Below, in pieces: positions 63,629 to 64,000 of a stretch of DNA of 64,000 nucleotides. The translations under genes were made by a program, and so were the position numbers. Source of the stretch: Lentisphaeria bacterium (GTDB lineage: Bacteria; Verrucomicrobiota; Lentisphaeria; Victivallales; Victivallaceae); contig CAAGED010000023.1 of assembly GCA_900768505.1 (NCBI GenBank), positions 49,052 to 113,051 of the forward strand, in the 5' to 3' direction. The notes beneath the pieces are model-generated. The model worked only from the letters and a program-made list of their open reading frames with translations, was not told where the DNA came from and did no database searches. Positions within the stretch are counted from its first letter, which is position 1. Each line of letters opens with the position of its first letter.

Positions 63629-63657
63629 AATATACCACTGAACAACGGTTAAAACAA
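63629..63657 (-). promoter_or_regulatory. Promoter of the MATE gene
   Basis: TTGTTT (63657-63652), 17-base spacer, TATATT (63634-63629) on the minus strand. Leader of about 40 bases. Confidence 0.6.
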
Positions 63658-63700
63658 CTTGTTTGAATCACAAAAATGCAAAAAAACGCAAGGCGTTGAT

Positions 63701-63880
63701 TTATTTTTGACTGCGACGAATCAGCACAACAACAATCGCCACCACTGCCGCTAAACCCAAAATCGCAAACGCAAATCCGATCAACTGGGAATTATCACCG
63801 AACGAGGTGGCTCTTGCCACTCCACTTGCTGCCCTAGACGAAACGGTCTCCCCCCGTTCATGGCCACTTTGACGGGCTAA
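63701..63880 (-). pseudogene. C-terminal remnant of a membrane-anchored protein
   Basis: An open frame of 59 codons without ATG, closed by stops at both ends. It ends in one hydrophobic helix (LIGFAFAILGLAAVVAIVVV) and a basic tail (LIRRSQK), the look of a C-terminal anchor. The only in-frame alternative start is GTG at 63820, giving 39 residues, but without a spaced ribosome-binding site. It may be the leftover end of a decayed gene, or a tiny membrane protein. No family recognised. Confidence 0.35.
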
Positions 63881-64000
63881 CTAGTCGATTATGAAAAATT
63901 ATTTAACAAATTGAATATCAATGGAAAACCATGATTTTTCATGATATATTATTGCAAGAAACTCGTATAAAATCGAAAGAAAGCTTGCAAAATGATGACA

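Larger units (their letters stand above)
63585..64000. other. Intergenic region right of the MATE gene
   Basis: Contains the MATE promoter (63629-63657), a weak terminator-like hairpin AACGC-3 nt-GCGTT with a T-run on the minus strand (63681-63697), an open frame tail at 63701-63880, and an AT-rich last 120 bases with the small palindrome CATGATTTTTCATG. No complete gene seen. Confidence 0.5.

Noticed and set aside
1..64000. tRNA, rRNA, CRISPR, insertion sequence, prophage or integrase genes
   Set aside because: None of the expected folds, repeats or protein motifs could be seen on either strand.

Overview
The window looks like a chromosomal segment of a Gram-negative, LPS-bearing bacterium with about half G+C and AT-rich intergenic gaps. 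LptD, HldD, Lnt, a SurA-like chaperone and an RND pump all point to an outer membrane. A secreted DUF4838 protein, a secreted FAD-dependent oxidoreductase family member, several Gfo/Idh/MocA dehydrogenases and a xylose-isomerase-like TIM barrel together are typical of the PVC group, and Lentisphaerota is the best guess. That placement is inferred from gene content only. Nearly everything here is chromosomal core or catabolic; I see no transposase, integrase, CRISPR array, rRNA or tRNA gene.

Left part (1-14.0 kb), sugar and polysaccharide use: a ribose-type sugar ABC importer (ATPase, permease, start of the binding protein) behind a clean promoter with a 16-bp palindrome; a small secreted coiled-coil protein; a large secreted DUF4838 protein; divergently, a sugar-phosphate isomerase/epimerase and a Gfo/Idh/MocA dehydrogenase; then a second dehydrogenase, RecN with a small secreted protein, and a FAD-dependent oxidoreductase. 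14.3-27 kb is a run of plus-strand genes: U32 peptidase-family protein, phosphohexomutase, DNA polymerase IV, EtfB-EtfA-acyl-CoA dehydrogenase, RNA polymerase omega, PurE, glycyl-tRNA synthetase, a small membrane protein and MazG.

27-41 kb is minus strand: lptD-hldD-rsmB (outer-membrane LPS assembly, heptose synthesis, rRNA methylation), then an aromatic amino-acid operon in the order trpE-G-D-C-F-aroF-pheA-trpB-A. DAHP synthase and the P-protein for phenylalanine sit inside the trp genes. A promoter and a terminator-type hairpin lie in the leader upstream of trpE, which suggests attenuation.

41-56 kb is minus strand: a secreted protein of unknown function and then an 11-gene close-packed series, lnt-HIT-DUF89-trmH-nadK-adaptor-RND-thyX-pdxA-(membrane protein)-surA, with several 1- to 11-nt overlaps. 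56-62 kb is plus strand, divergent from lnt: nadB-pcnB, a hypothetical, thiL-tsaE, a hotdog thioesterase and a GNAT acetyltransferase. A MATE exporter faces them, and the last 0.4 kb carries only what looks like the tail of a membrane-anchored protein.

No clear novel defence or mobile system was found. The most notable points are the mixed trp/phe operon with its leader hairpin, a membrane protein with a degenerate spermidine-synthase-like core, an LptD with only two cysteines in the mature part, palindromic operator-like sites in front of the sugar genes, and a nine-C tract in the nadB leader. Promoters recur with a consistent form, TTGAxx-17-TATATT, which helped set several start codons.
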